Origin: Dromaius novaehollandiae
Lineage: Eukaryota; Chordata; Aves; Casuariiformes; Dromaiidae
Assembly (NCBI RefSeq): GCF_036370855.1
Contig: NC_088098.1
Location: 37,203,981 to 37,267,980 of the forward strand
DNA length: 64,000 nucleotides
Direction of reading: 5' to 3'
The position numbers and the translations under genes were made by a program. Below are positions 26,492-35,800 of the stretch, piece by piece; positions within the stretch are counted from its first letter, which is position 1, and each line of letters begins with the position of its first letter. Under the pieces are notes generated by a model. The model saw only the letters and a list, made by a program, of their open reading frames with translations. It searched no databases and had not been told where the DNA came from.

Positions 26492-29400
26492 TTTTTTTTT
26501 AAGACTTATTTTTCTTTTTGAAGTCTGTTTTGCTTAGACAAGTGAATATGAGATGCAAATACTGGAACTGACAGTTTGGCCCAAGTTAGCTATGTAATCT
26601 AAACAAAAGAATCCTTTTGTAATCTGTTTCCTTACAGCTTCCTCTATAAATAGGAGTTTTTCATGAAATCTGAAATTGATGAGAATTATATTTATAACTC
26701 TAGGCTACAGTGTTTATCACCTCTGCCTTAGCATGTGTATACATGTGCCTACACAGAAGAAATTCTTTGTATTTCTAACTCCTTCATGTATTTTTTTTGT
26801 CTTGGGGGGATGGTGGAATCCCACTGAGGTATGATAGTCTTGTAGGTTCCTTTCAACACATCGTAATGTATATTTACTGCAGATACTCAACTTCTTTGCT
26901 AGGCGAAATGGAACTGCAAAGGGAAAATCTTGTTTTTCTTTTTAAAACAAACTTAAGATATTATGTTAATATATTTATCTGAAAGGTAGCATCACCTTTG
27001 TCACTGATGTCCAGCTTACGACAGTACATTTTCCATTCATTATGCAGCTTCATTGGTATCAATGGGCTCTACATATAGGATTCATAAAAGCATGCTATAG
27101 GCACAGGAAACCATTTTCCCTTATGCAATCAGTAGAGAGAAATGAGCTGCTTTTATGCTATTTCACTGTGAAAGCATAATTCACGTGTATCTTGTAGTCC
27201 AAAGTTAGATAGGGACATGAAGGATCTTGGTCGATGGCGATGTTACCCAGTCAAGTACTCACTTGCTGGGGATAGAATGGGGAGAGGAGAAGGTTGCATT
27301 TGAGATTCTGATCCCAGCTTCCATGACCCCCCCCCCCCCCCCCCCAGTCTAATGTATATATTTCAGGGTGTTCTTTTGGATCTCCAGTTCTGTCATATAG
27401 CTGAGTTGCCTGAACCACTAAACTAGCTTTGGATACCTCTTCCGCTGCCCTTACTGACTTCATGACTTCTGTGTTCTTGGCTGCATGGTAGCTTATCTCC
27501 AAAAGAGGAATGGAGAAGATTCTTCAGTAGGCTGGTGGTTAGGCATCCACCTAAGATGTGGAAGATATCAGTTCCCATCAGGCTGAGTAGAGGCTGGACC
27601 CCAAGCCTTCCCATTTACTGAGCAAGAGTTGTAACCATCAGAACATGGTAGATACTGTGGGTAGTCATATCACCACTACGTGATACAGCAACATGCATTG
27701 GGCAGTGTGTGCGTGAGAGGGGTGGCATTCCAGCTTCTGTGGAAAAGTTGAGATACAGGTCATGTGACTATAAAGTTACGACTAATGCAGCACTTTTTAC
27801 AGAAATATGAATGCAGGTTGAACTGTTCTGCTGCCTCTGTCTGTAGATGGGATTATTTGTAGTATGTTTCGGCAGTGTTTCTCAAACTCAGCCAAATGGA
27901 CAGCAAACAGCAACTACTTAGATGTACCAAAGTTGAGAGTTGCTTGGTCATTCCTTCACACTGGAGACCCTCGATTAAGCAATATTACCTGGTAATTCCA
28001 GTCAGTTCATACTCTTTTCATTTGCACGAGTGAGCTGCTTCATTCTCAAGATGGTGCAGGAAGACTGGGTGGAAAAGGAAGAACCCTGAAAAGAAAATTC
28101 TGTAACAAAATTACAGAGCCTAGCTCACTCTTTACCTCCAGGATTATGCTAGTACAACTCATGCAGTAAAAAAATGGAATGATTTAGTTATAAATTACTT
28201 GCGTGCTAGCATTTATTACTAATATTCACAGGTGTTGAGGTAGCACTAGAACAAGTGAGTCCTTACTTATAAAACGTTATCAGAAAGAAATAGGAAAAAA
28301 AGTTATTAGACTTAAGTAGTACATTTTGATATTCTCAATTTCAATGCTGTATTACTGTTACCATTTTGTAATCACCTGGTGATACTGCTGCCATCCATTT
28401 ATCTCCATAAACTCATGTCCATGCTCTGCTCCAAACTTGTTGCCATTTTTGATATGCCTTTCAAAAAATTATGGAACTGTCATGATGGATGCTGATTTTC
28501 TTCAGAGATAAGAAAGAGAATGTAAACATACTTGTTTATTTTTTTCTTCTTGAGGCCCAATTGAGCTTCCACTGAAGTTAGAGCTCAAAGCAGATTACTT
28601 CTTAAAGTAGACAGTATATCCTTAAACTGTAGGTATGAAAGTTAAATAGTCTATTAATGTCTAAAATGGTAACTGTTAAACAGATCTGTATTTTGGTTAG
28701 ACTCCTCCATATCCTGCATAGGCATGTGTCCATCACCTATGTTCAGGTTTAGATTTAGTTCTAAGAGGCAGCCTGTTGTTTGCTGTGCTTCATTAGTGAT
28801 TGCTGTATGTACTTAGTGGTATGCCTACCAGGAGAGTTTAAGTGTACTGTAAATGTGTAGGCAGTAGTTTGTTCATATGCAGGCTTGATGTTGAACCAAA
28901 TCCATGTACAGCTGTCAATATTCCCTTCCTATGAAGCAGGAACAAAAAATGGTATATAGGTAAACTGTATTTGGTAGAGTGTATGCATTTTTGCATTATT
29001 GTTATTGTTTATCAGCCTATTTATATCTTATTCCTTTCTCCAGAGTGAGAGAATGCATTAATGGAATATGGAATACCTGAAAAAGATACTTAATCTAATT
29101 CAGGACTGAGTGAATTGAATAACTTAACCTTCAAGATTAATTGCACTTTATTTTAGCTGAATGTGGTTTGGATGTCTTTCAGATTCATACAATTCTATTG
29201 AAGGGCATCATGCACTGGTTATAAAAGTTCCAGTACAAATGAGCTGTTTTTGAGTTTTAAGGTTGTATTCTCTAAATAATTAAGGTAGAAAATTATTACT
29301 AATGAAGTAAGACTGACTCTTAATGAGTCTGCTTTTTTACTTCTCTTTTTGAGAGTAAAACAGTCGACTTCAATCTCTTAATCTGTTTGTGAGAGTAATT

Positions 29401-32400
29401 TTGAGCAATTTTTTGTAACCTTTCTTTTTGCTGTCAAAAGTATTGCCTTCCAACTTTCTGCCCATCATAAATATGATTCTTCAAATATTCAGGTTTTGTC
29501 AAAGACTCGACTCTCATGGACATGCTAAAATAGGGTATTAATATTGAGGTTGCATACTCAGTTCCAGTATACTTGAGAATGATTATCTGTGGCCTCCATG
29601 GGACCACAAATTAATGTGTCTGCCATCAGAAAACAATACTGCCACATGCACCTGCGTGTACATGTCTTGAGGCCATTTTAATGCTGAGGGAATTGGGCAC
29701 CACTCTGAACTTTATTTAGAACCCTTAGCACCTTTGGGAGGGATCGCTGAGCACACCACTTGTATCAGTTCAGACTTGATGCACGGGTATGTTGAACCTC
29801 ATAAAAGCAATTAAAACTAAGAAATGCTTTTTGTGTTGTTGTAAAATTATTCATCTTTCAGTAAGAGAATTTCAGATGAGCTGAAGCAGAACAAATAGAT
29901 GTTCACAAGACTGCAAGTTCAGGCAGCTTAATAATATTATAGTGGACAACCTGGGGGGACACTGAAATCTTAATCAACTAAGCATGTAATGACTCTAATT
30001 TGCAGTTATCACTAATTCGCTGAAGAAAAAAAAACTTCAAAAAATTTTAGAAATACTTAGTTGGCTTCAAAAATAGCTTGTTCTTATTTAAATTACCAAG
30101 CTTGAGGGCTTACTGAAGCTCTTAAGCTTTATTTTCAACATCTGCACTCATTTTTTCAGAGGGAAAAACAAGCATTTCAAAAGAGGTTTTCATATTTTAA
30201 CAGGTAATGTGGACGGAATTGCCTTGCCAGAACTTTCATCTTCTCCTCTGCTGTGCTATCTTAGAATCTGAAAAACAGCAAATTATGGACAAGCATTATG
30301 GCTTTAATGAAATACTGAAGGTACTGAATTCTTATGCATTTTTAAATATTAATTAATGCTTGAGTTAATAAAGTATGTTTATATTTCATGTTGTGGCGGA
30401 AAAAAAGGTGTATAGTATCTTCTGAAGGGTTAAACTTGAAGTGAATGCATCTTATGTGCTTTCAAAATTATTTACTTTTACTTTGTCTTCGGTAATGTTG
30501 TTTGTTACCTCTGAAAATGTGAGCTGGGGTACGTCTCTGTGCTAGGTATTTTGTCAGATTTGGAAGTACTACGAATTCCTCTTATGGATCTTGGATAGTG
30601 GTGAAAACCTGCTGTTGGATACTAGATCTTTCAGTACCTATTTGTCAATGCAGAAATGTTTAGCACTTCATAGTTTAAAGGGGCAAGCTTATCATGCGAT
30701 ATTTATTAGCAGTGCAGTATAGTAGTATTGTATTTTATGAAACCATATTTCACACTGTTTGTCACACTTACTATTCTTTGTGAACATATTTTTAGCATGT
30801 CAATGAACTGTCTATGAAAATTGATGTGGAATACATACTTTGCAAAGCAGAAGCGATTTCTATGCAGATGATGAATTGCAAGGTAAAGCTAATTTAAGTA
30901 TATCTACTGTGAGCCTTTATAGATGGTGTGCAGCAGCTGTAGTTGTACATGTATGACATGCTAATATCTAAATGCTTGGGTATGATGTAGAGTATGCTGG
31001 CTACCTTTATTTAAAAAGTCTATTACTAAGAGTGATTAATTTTATATGGGAAATACTGTTTGCTGGAGGAAAAGCTGAATTGTGCTCTTTGGTAATGATT
31101 TCTTAATTTTTACTAGGTATGGTAGAGTACAAGTAATTTTATATTTGCACTCAGGAAGGATGAGGTGAAAGGTGCATTGCACTTCACGCATATCAAACTT
31201 TGGGAGCAACTAATTGTTCACTCAAAAATAATTTCAATAACAAAGTGTAATTATAGTTGTTTGGGCTTTTATTTTTGGGATGAAGATTATATTGTTGTTC
31301 AGGAATTGATTATTGAGCCTCTCACCTTTACTGTGTTTTTGAAAAGCAGATACAACAAATGGTAACTTTAATGAAACTCATACAGAATTAATGCTGAACG
31401 AGAGGCTTTCAGTATACTTAAATTCAGATAAATGATTAGATATTTGGTGGGGAAAAGCCATGTTAATTTTTTCATTTATTTGACTGGAGTGATCTTTTTT
31501 TCCCCTCCTCCCTCTTCATAGGAATTGCCTCAAGCAGTTAGTGAAATCCTGGGTATAGAAAGCAGATCTGTTACACCAGATTCAGATACCACAGAGGATG
31601 AAAGTGGGGCTATGTTGAGTTGTCCTGCATCATTATATCAGAGTATCTCAACACCTGTAATTGCAGCCAATGGAACAAGAGACAGCACTCAACAGACATC
31701 TGAGACACAGAGCTTGACACCTGCGTAATTACAGTTGGTGAAACTGAAGAAAGACTTTTGCTGAGCACGTTTTTTCTCTCTCCCCCCCCCCCCCCCCGCC
31801 CAAGCACTTGAGAGGTGGATATTTAAATTTGGTGTTGATTAAGCTTTAAGGTTGGAAAGAAAATCTGTACTGTAATGCTCTTGCATTAAAGCTTTACAAC
31901 ATGACTCAACTTAATTATTTTTGTAGTTTCTTCTACCAAAATAGCCTTTTGTTTTCAATAACATTCCTTAATATTTTTGTAGCCAAGTGCATTTTCTTTT
32001 TGCTGGTGAACTGGAAATGGATGGTGATTCAGAATGAATTTGAAAATGATGCATCTGCCGAGCTTCACATGTATTGATCTAGGACAATGTGAGTTCTTTG
32101 ATTTGAGCAGATTCAAAATAAGCCAGCTGAAGCTGCTGTACAAAATTTTCAAGCTGAAAAGATGCTGATGTGTTAGAGAAAGGTCATTCTGTAAATGAAG
32201 GGGGTTTCCCTTTCTCAAATGTTTACAAAAATACTTCTGAGTATTTGTTGCTGGTTGAATGTAGATTTGAAATGGACATTTTTACTTACGCAGTTTAATG
32301 TCCAAATACTGAATTTTGTGTAACTGGGAGTGGATGAACAGTATATTTTTACATTAACATATCTTCACTTTATATATGCATATATATATTTACACACATA

Positions 32401-32690
32401 CACATTATATAGATAAATGTTTGTGAATACTAAAGGGATAGTCGTATTTTCAATATCTGAGTAAGCTTGACTGTTCATTCATATGAATCAGTTTGACCAA
32501 ATTAATGCACAACTCTTACTTGGGATCTTTTTCAAAACTATTTTCTAAATGAAGGTAACTTTCATGTGAATACATTCAGTCCTACACTTGATGTAATTTT
32601 GCAATTGATTTCTTGCAAACTTTGCTAATGTTTATCTTTGCTAATAGATTAACTGATTAATAAAGTACTTTCACTGTTTTTATGCCAGAT
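1..32690 (+). CDS. TBC1D15: TBC1D15 (TBC1 domain family member 15), Rab GTPase-activating protein; 5' end outside window
   Basis: Sixteen coding exons from 5911 to 31728 join in frame into 659 codons. With the short first exon upstream of the window, this fits the roughly 674-residue short human isoform. Order: an N-terminal region (exons 2-8) containing YEQEGV and SYEAEWDM; a linker with REPVSAEEW; the TBC domain from about visible residue 319 (exon 10) to about 533; and an acidic Ser/Thr-rich tail ending SLTPA. Both dual-finger catalytic motifs are present: IEKDVNR (Arg finger, visible residue 390) and YVQGMSDL (Gln finger, residue 427). Known of the family: it accelerates GTP hydrolysis by RAB7 and binds FIS1 at the outer mitochondrial membrane, shaping mitochondria-lysosome contacts and mitophagy. 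All visible introns are GT-AG and phases match throughout. The gene-end coordinate is the most likely poly(A) site, not proven. The assignment is secure from near-identity to the remembered human protein. Confidence 0.96.
4600..4722 (+). mobile_element. CR1 LINE 3'-end fragment, sense
   Basis: The stretch containing gactggactaaatggcctc, tagagttcacttcca and ttatgattcaa follows the CR1 3' terminus pattern (ttggactagatgacctctagaggtcc-type end, then tatgattcta octamers). It is diverged and lacks coding sequence. The 5' limit is uncertain. Confidence 0.7.
5911..6009 (+). CDS. TBC1D15: TBC1D15 coding exon 2
   Basis: Ninety-nine bases, 33 codons, phase 0 at both ends; acceptor gttatag, donor gtattt. 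It encodes YEQEGVFIHSSCGK followed by LIAGVLRVIEK, nearly identical to the human N-terminus just after the initiator exon. Confidence 0.96.
6258..6332 (+). CDS. TBC1D15: TBC1D15 coding exon 3
   Basis: Seventy-five bases, 25 codons, phase 0 at both ends; acceptor gtgttag, donor gtatgt. The protein contains EVIVDWRPLDDTLD, which matches the human segment VIVDWRPLDDALD. Confidence 0.96.
7092..7230 (+). CDS. TBC1D15: TBC1D15 coding exon 4
   Basis: 139 bases, starting in phase 0 and ending in phase 1; acceptor cgctcag, donor gtactt. It encodes DSSSVVEWTQTPKEK, then a less conserved basic stretch, then SSYEAEWDMVTTVSFKKK, matching the human region around SYEAEWDMVNTVSF. Confidence 0.96.
7695..7761. 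repeat. Perfect 22-bp inverted repeat with 23-base loop
   Basis: The left arm 7695-7716 and right arm 7740-7761 are exact reverse complements; pairing stops abruptly on both sides. It lies in TBC1D15 intron 4. Confidence 0.95.
8669..8879 (+). CDS. TBC1D15: TBC1D15 coding exon 5
   Basis: 211 bases, the largest internal exon. It completes the split Asp codon and encodes WSFLFSLTDLKSIKQNKEG and GWSYLVFCLKDD, then LPALHFHRGDSKLLI. The donor is placed at gtaagtatc (8880) rather than the overlapping gtgagt at 8876, because only this choice joins in frame to exon 6 as E-SPQDKR. The region is a PH-like N-terminal domain by family knowledge. Confidence 0.95.
8880..14033 (+). other. TBC1D15: TBC1D15 intron 5
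   Basis: A 5.2-kb AT-rich intron. Apart from a 12-bp inverted repeat at 9729-9765 and A/T runs, I see no exon, RNA gene or recognisable transposon. Short open frames here lack family resemblance and splice context. Confidence 0.8.
9729..9765. repeat. Perfect 12-bp inverted repeat with 13-base loop
   Basis: aaaggtattttg at 9729-9740 and caaaataccttt at 9754-9765. Confidence 0.9.
14034..14136 (+). CDS. TBC1D15: TBC1D15 coding exon 6
   Basis: 103 bases; acceptor attgcag, donor gtatgt. It encodes SPQDKRILLVNSQNKSLSQ and FENLLDEPSYGLLQ. It ends in phase 0 after Gln, the point where human long and short isoforms differ by 17 residues. Confidence 0.96.
14137..15108 (+). other. TBC1D15: TBC1D15 intron 6 with possible relic alternative exon
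   Basis: 972-bp intron. At 14754-14804, 17 open codons ending WGINHWK abut a gtaaat donor. The end resembles the human alternative segment ending WAIHHWK at the same position and phase (see findings). The upstream boundary lacks AG at the position expected for a 51-bp exon. Nothing else is recognised. Confidence 0.6.
15109..15306 (+). CDS. TBC1D15: TBC1D15 coding exon 8 (numbered with the human long isoform)
   Basis: 198 bases, 66 codons, phase 0 at both ends; acceptor aatgcag, donor gtgagt. It encodes KKDPYTATMGRFSKVTNYIF, then RRPPSEMADFLNDAIPGLK and QQEEPGFEVITR, all closely matching human TBC1D15. Confidence 0.96.
15307..16783 (+). other. TBC1D15: TBC1D15 intron 8
   Basis: 1.5-kb intron with a short (TTTG)n stretch near 16357. 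No other feature seen. Confidence 0.85.
16784..16912 (+). CDS. TBC1D15: TBC1D15 coding exon 9
   Basis: 129 bases, 43 codons, phase 0; acceptor gtttcag, donor gtaact. It encodes IDLGKQPEVSRREPVSAEEW and SEGRILNVDYIKQLIFKG. The last residues begin the TBC domain approach helix. Confidence 0.96.
16913..18881 (+). other. TBC1D15: TBC1D15 intron 9
   Basis: 2.0-kb AT-rich intron with T-runs near 17381 and 18515 and a (TTTTG)n patch near 17262. No gene or transposon recognised. Confidence 0.85.
18882..18985 (+). CDS. TBC1D15: TBC1D15 coding exon 10 (start of TBC domain)
   Basis: 104 bases; acceptor tccctag, donor gtgagt. It encodes GLCHTLRKEAWKFLLGYFPW followed by NSTKEERANLQKRK. The R-x-x-x-W-x-x-L-G-Y-F pattern is the typical opening of a TBC domain. 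The Thr codon is split to exon 11. Confidence 0.96.
19302..19396 (+). CDS. TBC1D15: TBC1D15 coding exon 11
   Basis: 95 bases; acceptor tttttcag, donor gtaact. It encodes DEYFRMKLQWKSVSEEQEKR then NSRLRDYRSLI. The final Ile is the first residue of the IxxDxxR motif that continues in exon 12. Confidence 0.96.
19397..20775 (+). other. TBC1D15: TBC1D15 intron 11
   Basis: 1.4-kb AT-rich intron. No RNA gene or repeat I can name. Confidence 0.85.
20776..20892 (+). CDS. TBC1D15: TBC1D15 coding exon 12 (arginine finger)
   Basis: 117 bases; acceptor tttcttag, donor gtaagt. It starts with the split Glu and gives EKDVNRTDRTNKFYEGEDNP, then LILLHDILMTYCMYDFDL. The Arg codon at 20790-20792 is the arginine finger of IxxDxxR, which supplies one of the two catalytic residues to the bound Rab. 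Confidence 0.96.
20893..23769 (+). other. TBC1D15: TBC1D15 intron 12
   Basis: 2.9-kb intron. It holds a G9 run near 23203 and a cluster of direct and inverted copies of an aaacaaatg motif at 23611-23685. No other feature recognised. Confidence 0.8.
23611..23685. repeat. Cluster of direct and inverted aaacaaatg motifs
   Basis: Direct copies at 23611-23622, 23635-23648 and 23672-23685, and one inverted copy at 23660-23669. The last inverted/direct pair forms a 10-bp stem with a 2-base spacer. Confidence 0.9.
23770..23870 (+). CDS. TBC1D15: TBC1D15 coding exon 13 (glutamine finger)
   Basis: 101 bases; acceptor cctcaag, donor gtaaag. It completes Gly and encodes YVQGMSDLLSPVLYVMENEV then DAFWCFVSYMDQM. 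The Gln codon at 23778-23780 is the YxQ glutamine finger of TBC RabGAPs. Confidence 0.97.
24607..24706 (+). CDS. TBC1D15: TBC1D15 coding exon 14
   Basis: 100 bases; acceptor cacccag, donor gtaggt. It encodes HQNFEEQMQGMKTQLIQLST then LLRLLDSGFCSYL, near-identical to the human TBC domain helices. Confidence 0.97.
25091..25188 (+). CDS. TBC1D15: TBC1D15 coding exon 15
   Basis: 98 bases; acceptor attcctag, donor gtaaga. It completes the split Glu and encodes SQDSGYLYFCFRWLLIRFKR then EFSFQDILRLWE, the conserved C-terminal core of the TBC domain (FRWLLIRFKREF, LRLWE). Confidence 0.97.
26448..26500. repeat. CT microsatellite plus T-run
   Basis: (CT)n from 26448 to 26490 with one TT interruption, followed by T10. 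Intronic in TBC1D15. Confidence 0.95.
27327..27345. repeat. C19 homopolymer tract
   Basis: Uninterrupted run of 19 C in TBC1D15 intron 15. Confidence 0.95.
27525..27610 (+). mobile_element. tRNA-derived SINE relic (probable)
   Basis: The stretch with ggtggttaggcatccacct, aagatgtggaagat and cagttcccatc follows the A-box and B-box spacing of tRNA-like SINE heads known in amniotes (type gtggttagggcactcacctgggatgtggga...ggttcaaatccc). The B box is mutated, so it is not a functional tRNA. An oppositely oriented, weaker A-box-like stretch lies at about 27400-27430. Confidence 0.45.
30204..30320 (+). CDS. TBC1D15: TBC1D15 coding exon 16
   Basis: 117 bases, 39 codons, phase 0; acceptor ttaacag, donor gtactg. 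It encodes VMWTELPCQNFHLLLCCAIL then ESEKQQIMDKHYGFNEILK, the last TBC helices, matching the human sequence at nearly every position. Confidence 0.97.
30796..30882 (+). CDS. TBC1D15: TBC1D15 coding exon 17
   Basis: 87 bases, 29 codons, phase 0; acceptor tttttag, donor gtaaag. It encodes HVNELSMKIDVEYILCKAEA and ISMQMMNCK; human has VEDILCKAEAISLQM here. Confidence 0.96.
31522..31728 (+). CDS. TBC1D15: TBC1D15 last coding exon and stop codon
   Basis: 68 codons plus a TAA stop at 31726-31728; acceptor cttcatag. It encodes ELPQAVSEILGIESRSVTPD then SDTTEDESGA and a divergent Ser/Thr-rich tail ending SLTPA. Human also ends LTPA. The acidic, unstructured tail evolves fast, as expected for the family. 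Confidence 0.96.
   Translation, partial: ELPQAVSEILGIESRSVTPDSDTTEDESGAMLSCPASLYQSISTPVIAANGTRDSTQQTSETQSLTPA
31782..31797. repeat. C16 homopolymer in TBC1D15 3' UTR
   Basis: Uninterrupted run of 16 C starting 54 bases after the stop codon, followed by GCCC. It is transcribed as poly(C) in the mRNA. Confidence 0.95.
31885..31890 (+). terminator. Proximal poly(A) signal candidate (ATTAAA), TBC1D15
   Basis: ATTAAA about 160 bases after the stop codon. It is the second most common poly(A) hexamer and could give a short 3' UTR isoform. Confidence 0.4.
32659..32664 (+). terminator. Main poly(A) signal candidate (AATAAA), TBC1D15
   Basis: Canonical AATAAA followed within about 12-25 bases by a T-rich stretch (tttcactgttttt), a normal downstream context for cleavage near 32680-32690. 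Confidence 0.6.
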
Positions 32691-32879
32691 TATTTGGAGA
32701 ATCCATAAGCAGGTTAAAAAAACCCAAAAGTTATCATAATTATATTAATTCATTCTTTTGTATATGCAAAAGGCAGTGTGAGTTTATTCCATGCCAAGCT
32801 GATGTCCTTTGAAGTTATATGAAATTTAACATAACTGATTCAGTGTATTCATTATTTGGTAACTATTGTACATATATAA

Positions 32880-32885
32880 AATAAA
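32880..32885 (+). terminator. Distal poly(A) signal candidate (AATAAA)
   Basis: AATAAA in an A-rich context; it could serve as an alternative distal site for TBC1D15. Confidence 0.3.
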
Positions 32886-35800
32886 AATCAAAGCTGATTT
32901 AGTGTTTTTAATTAAATCATATTTAGAGAAAAATTCTAGTTGTCTGGTGGTTGATATAATAACATGAAATAGAAGGGATAGGTAACAACAGTTAGTCCAT
33001 TGACAGTATATATTTTGAATGTTTAATGAAGAGCAGTGGTAAAATCTGTTTATTACTGAGTGGAACATGTCCATCTCTAGGCTGTTGATATTGTTTATGG
33101 AGGAGTTTTCTTTTAGAGCAGTTTACTAGTACAAATGTGATCTGTACCATCTAAAGCAAATATGAGCAATACAAAAAGGCTTTAGTAGATGAATCAAGTT
33201 GTTACGATAACTTGAGACCCAATTAAACTTCTCACAACAATTGTGAACAAACACTGTGAAGAGCTGAATCAGTATAGATTTTGTTTTTAATATCTTTAGT
33301 ATGCTATCTCTCTATCAGGTAATAAGAAACAATCTTACTCAGTGAATGTCAAGGTTTCACAGCTCAGCGTATCTACAGCATTTCATTTCCTGTTCAGGAA
33401 ATTACGGTGAAGCATTGTGCCTTTGTTTCCTGTTGAGCACTGTGTTTCTTGGCAGTTCATTTTACATAGCATAAAGTCATTAGAATTTATATAATCAACA
33501 TTTGGGTTCAAATAAAATAAGCAAGTTAGTTTCAGTATTTTTAGAGCAAGTACCTTGGTTCACTTTGACTTTGAAGTGTACTTTTAAAATGTTTTCGTCA
33601 AAAACTGTGTTAAAATGAAACTCTGGAAAGAAGAAGGAAAATGTCTAAAATTGAGAAATATAATTGGCAAGTCTGCCAGGATTAACTGTGCATGGTTCTT
33701 ACTTATGCAGCATATGAAGTCTGTGATTCCTCAAAGGTGTACAAAAGTGTCATATTATGACTTTCTTCAAGATGTTAATAACTGGCTAAGCATGAATATT
33801 CAGATTTTTAGGAAAAGCATATCTCTTTGGTGTTCTGTCATTTCTTTGAATTGCAGGTGTGGCTGATAAGAAATGCTAGCAGTCTTTTTTAAAAAGTAAA
33901 TTTTGCCTTTCACATTTGGGATGTAACTACTTGTATTAACCACTCAGATGTCAAGGATGAGAAGGTTGCTCTTGAATTAGCAGTGAGGAGCTGCTCTGGA
34001 AGGTTTGGAGTGGGTAGGCTTGCTTTGCTTTCCAAGAGTGATAAGAGCAAATGCCCCTTGCAGTGTTCTTTATCTGTAGTTTCCTTCCTTCTCTGCTGAT
34101 AGGCAGCCTTGTAACACGTTGCAATCATGAGGAACCTCTTCCTCCTCTACTGTTTGTTAAGGACAGATGTAGTCTAAGCTGAGACCACAAATACTGTGAA
34201 AGTCCTTAATCAAGATCATGATGGTTGAAAAATGCCATGGGTTGGGGGTCCTGGATGTATTTTTCACACTTGAAAAACTTGGATTGTTTAGAATTAAAAA
34301 ATGAGAACTCTGAATTTCTTTTTGGGTAGAGTTGTCAAAGGTATACAAGAAGCAACATCTTGATTAGTTCCTGTAGACCTATTTTTTTCTGTAATGCTTG
34401 ACTTGAAGATAATTATCTCGGGGGAGTGAGCAGGGTTATTTAAAACTTTATACTTGTCAATCTTAGCAGCATTTTAATAGTAACTGTTCCAAGGTAAAAC
34501 TTATACCCATCTAGGTCTCTCCTTAATAGATTTTTACCATTTTGCATGTTCAGGCAATTTTATTTGTTTTGAAAATGTTTTCTTAAGGGTTCTTGCTTTT
34601 GTTTGGTGGGAAGAGGATAGCTTACAGAAAAGAGAAAAGCAGCTTTGGCTGATTGTTTGGATTACTGAATGTTCATGGAATGGCTTTGATACTGGGAAGT
34701 TTAAAAAAAAATGACACTATACTAAACTGTATATAGTAAACATTTTAACATTTCAGTTATATTGAATACATTTGTGTGTCTATACTGTTCCTCTGTAATC
34801 ATTGTATTTGTACCCAGCAAGCATGGTAGCCAGTGGCCTTCAAAACCATTTCAAGTGTGGAGGTTTTGTTTGTATTTGCCATGGGTAATCTCTCTAAAGA
34901 ATGTAAAGCAGATACGCACGCACGCACCAGGTCTTGATTGCTTTAAGAGCCAGGTGTTGAAATACTGTGATGTTGACTGTGTTAGCTTTTTTTTTTTTTT
35001 GAGCTATAGCTTAATTAAAATGAAGGTGTTAATGTTCAAGACCAGTTTTCTTGGTAATAGTATCTTTTTTTACCAGCTGTTAGCATTTTTGCTCTGGGTG
35101 TTTTAAGAGGCTGATATTGCCTACTCAATTATTCTCCTCTATTTTTTCCCCTCGCATATTACTCTATGAAATTCTTTGCACCCTCCCCCGCCTCCCCCCT
35201 CCCCCCCCAATCAGCAAGGCACTGAGGAGTAAGTTTCCCTGCGACTTTCAAATGTCGTCTGAGGCACTGAATCAAAGCTTCAGAAAGCAGTAAAAAAAGT
35301 GTTTCTGTAGCTTTCACTTTTGAGGTAATATTTTAGCTCAAAGTAAGTTTGGGACACTTTTTCTCCCTTTTTCTAAACTAATGCTCTGCTATGAGCCTTC
35401 TGCCTAAACTTTGAAATAGATCTCACTGTAAATGATTTGGCATTCAGAATTTGGACCATGAACAGAAGTTCTGGAACCACTAGTACTACTCATGTGTTTT
35501 CCAGTGTGATGCAGATGAAGCCATACCAAGTTCAGGCCTGTGTTTTTGTAGGCAATGATCAATGTTTCCTCAGACTGTTCCTTGTTAGACTGCAGAAAGG
35601 AGAGTGCTAATGAGGCTGGTGAAACTTTTAAAGTGCATCTGAGAAACCACTGACAAATGTGTCTGTAAATAACCATTTTGTTTTAGAAATGTACTAGCTC
35701 TCAGTCTCTTTTTTTAGTTAGTATTCTTGTAGAGATGGAACTTGAGGTTGCTAAGGTTTGGTTCATGGGCTGTAGAAAAGTGGCTGGTAAGATGGTTTTA

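Larger units (their letters stand above)
25189..30203 (+). other. TBC1D15: TBC1D15 intron 15
   Basis: A 5.0-kb intron. It contains a CT microsatellite (26448-26490) followed by a T-run, a C19 tract (27327-27345), and a tRNA-like SINE relic near 27525-27610. The remainder is AT-rich sequence in which I recognise nothing. Confidence 0.8.
31729..32690 (+). other. TBC1D15: TBC1D15 3' UTR (probable extent)
   Basis: Follows the TAA directly. It carries a C16 tract at 31782-31797 and several candidate poly(A) signals. The most convincing is AATAAA at 32659-32664, followed by a T-rich stretch. A proximal ATTAAA lies at 31885-31890 and another AATAAA at 32880-32885. The extent is inferred from these signals only. 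Confidence 0.6.

Noticed and set aside
27525..27610. Functional tRNA gene
   Set aside because: The A-box-like start is present, but the B box is mutated and no cloverleaf closes; it fits a SINE relic better.
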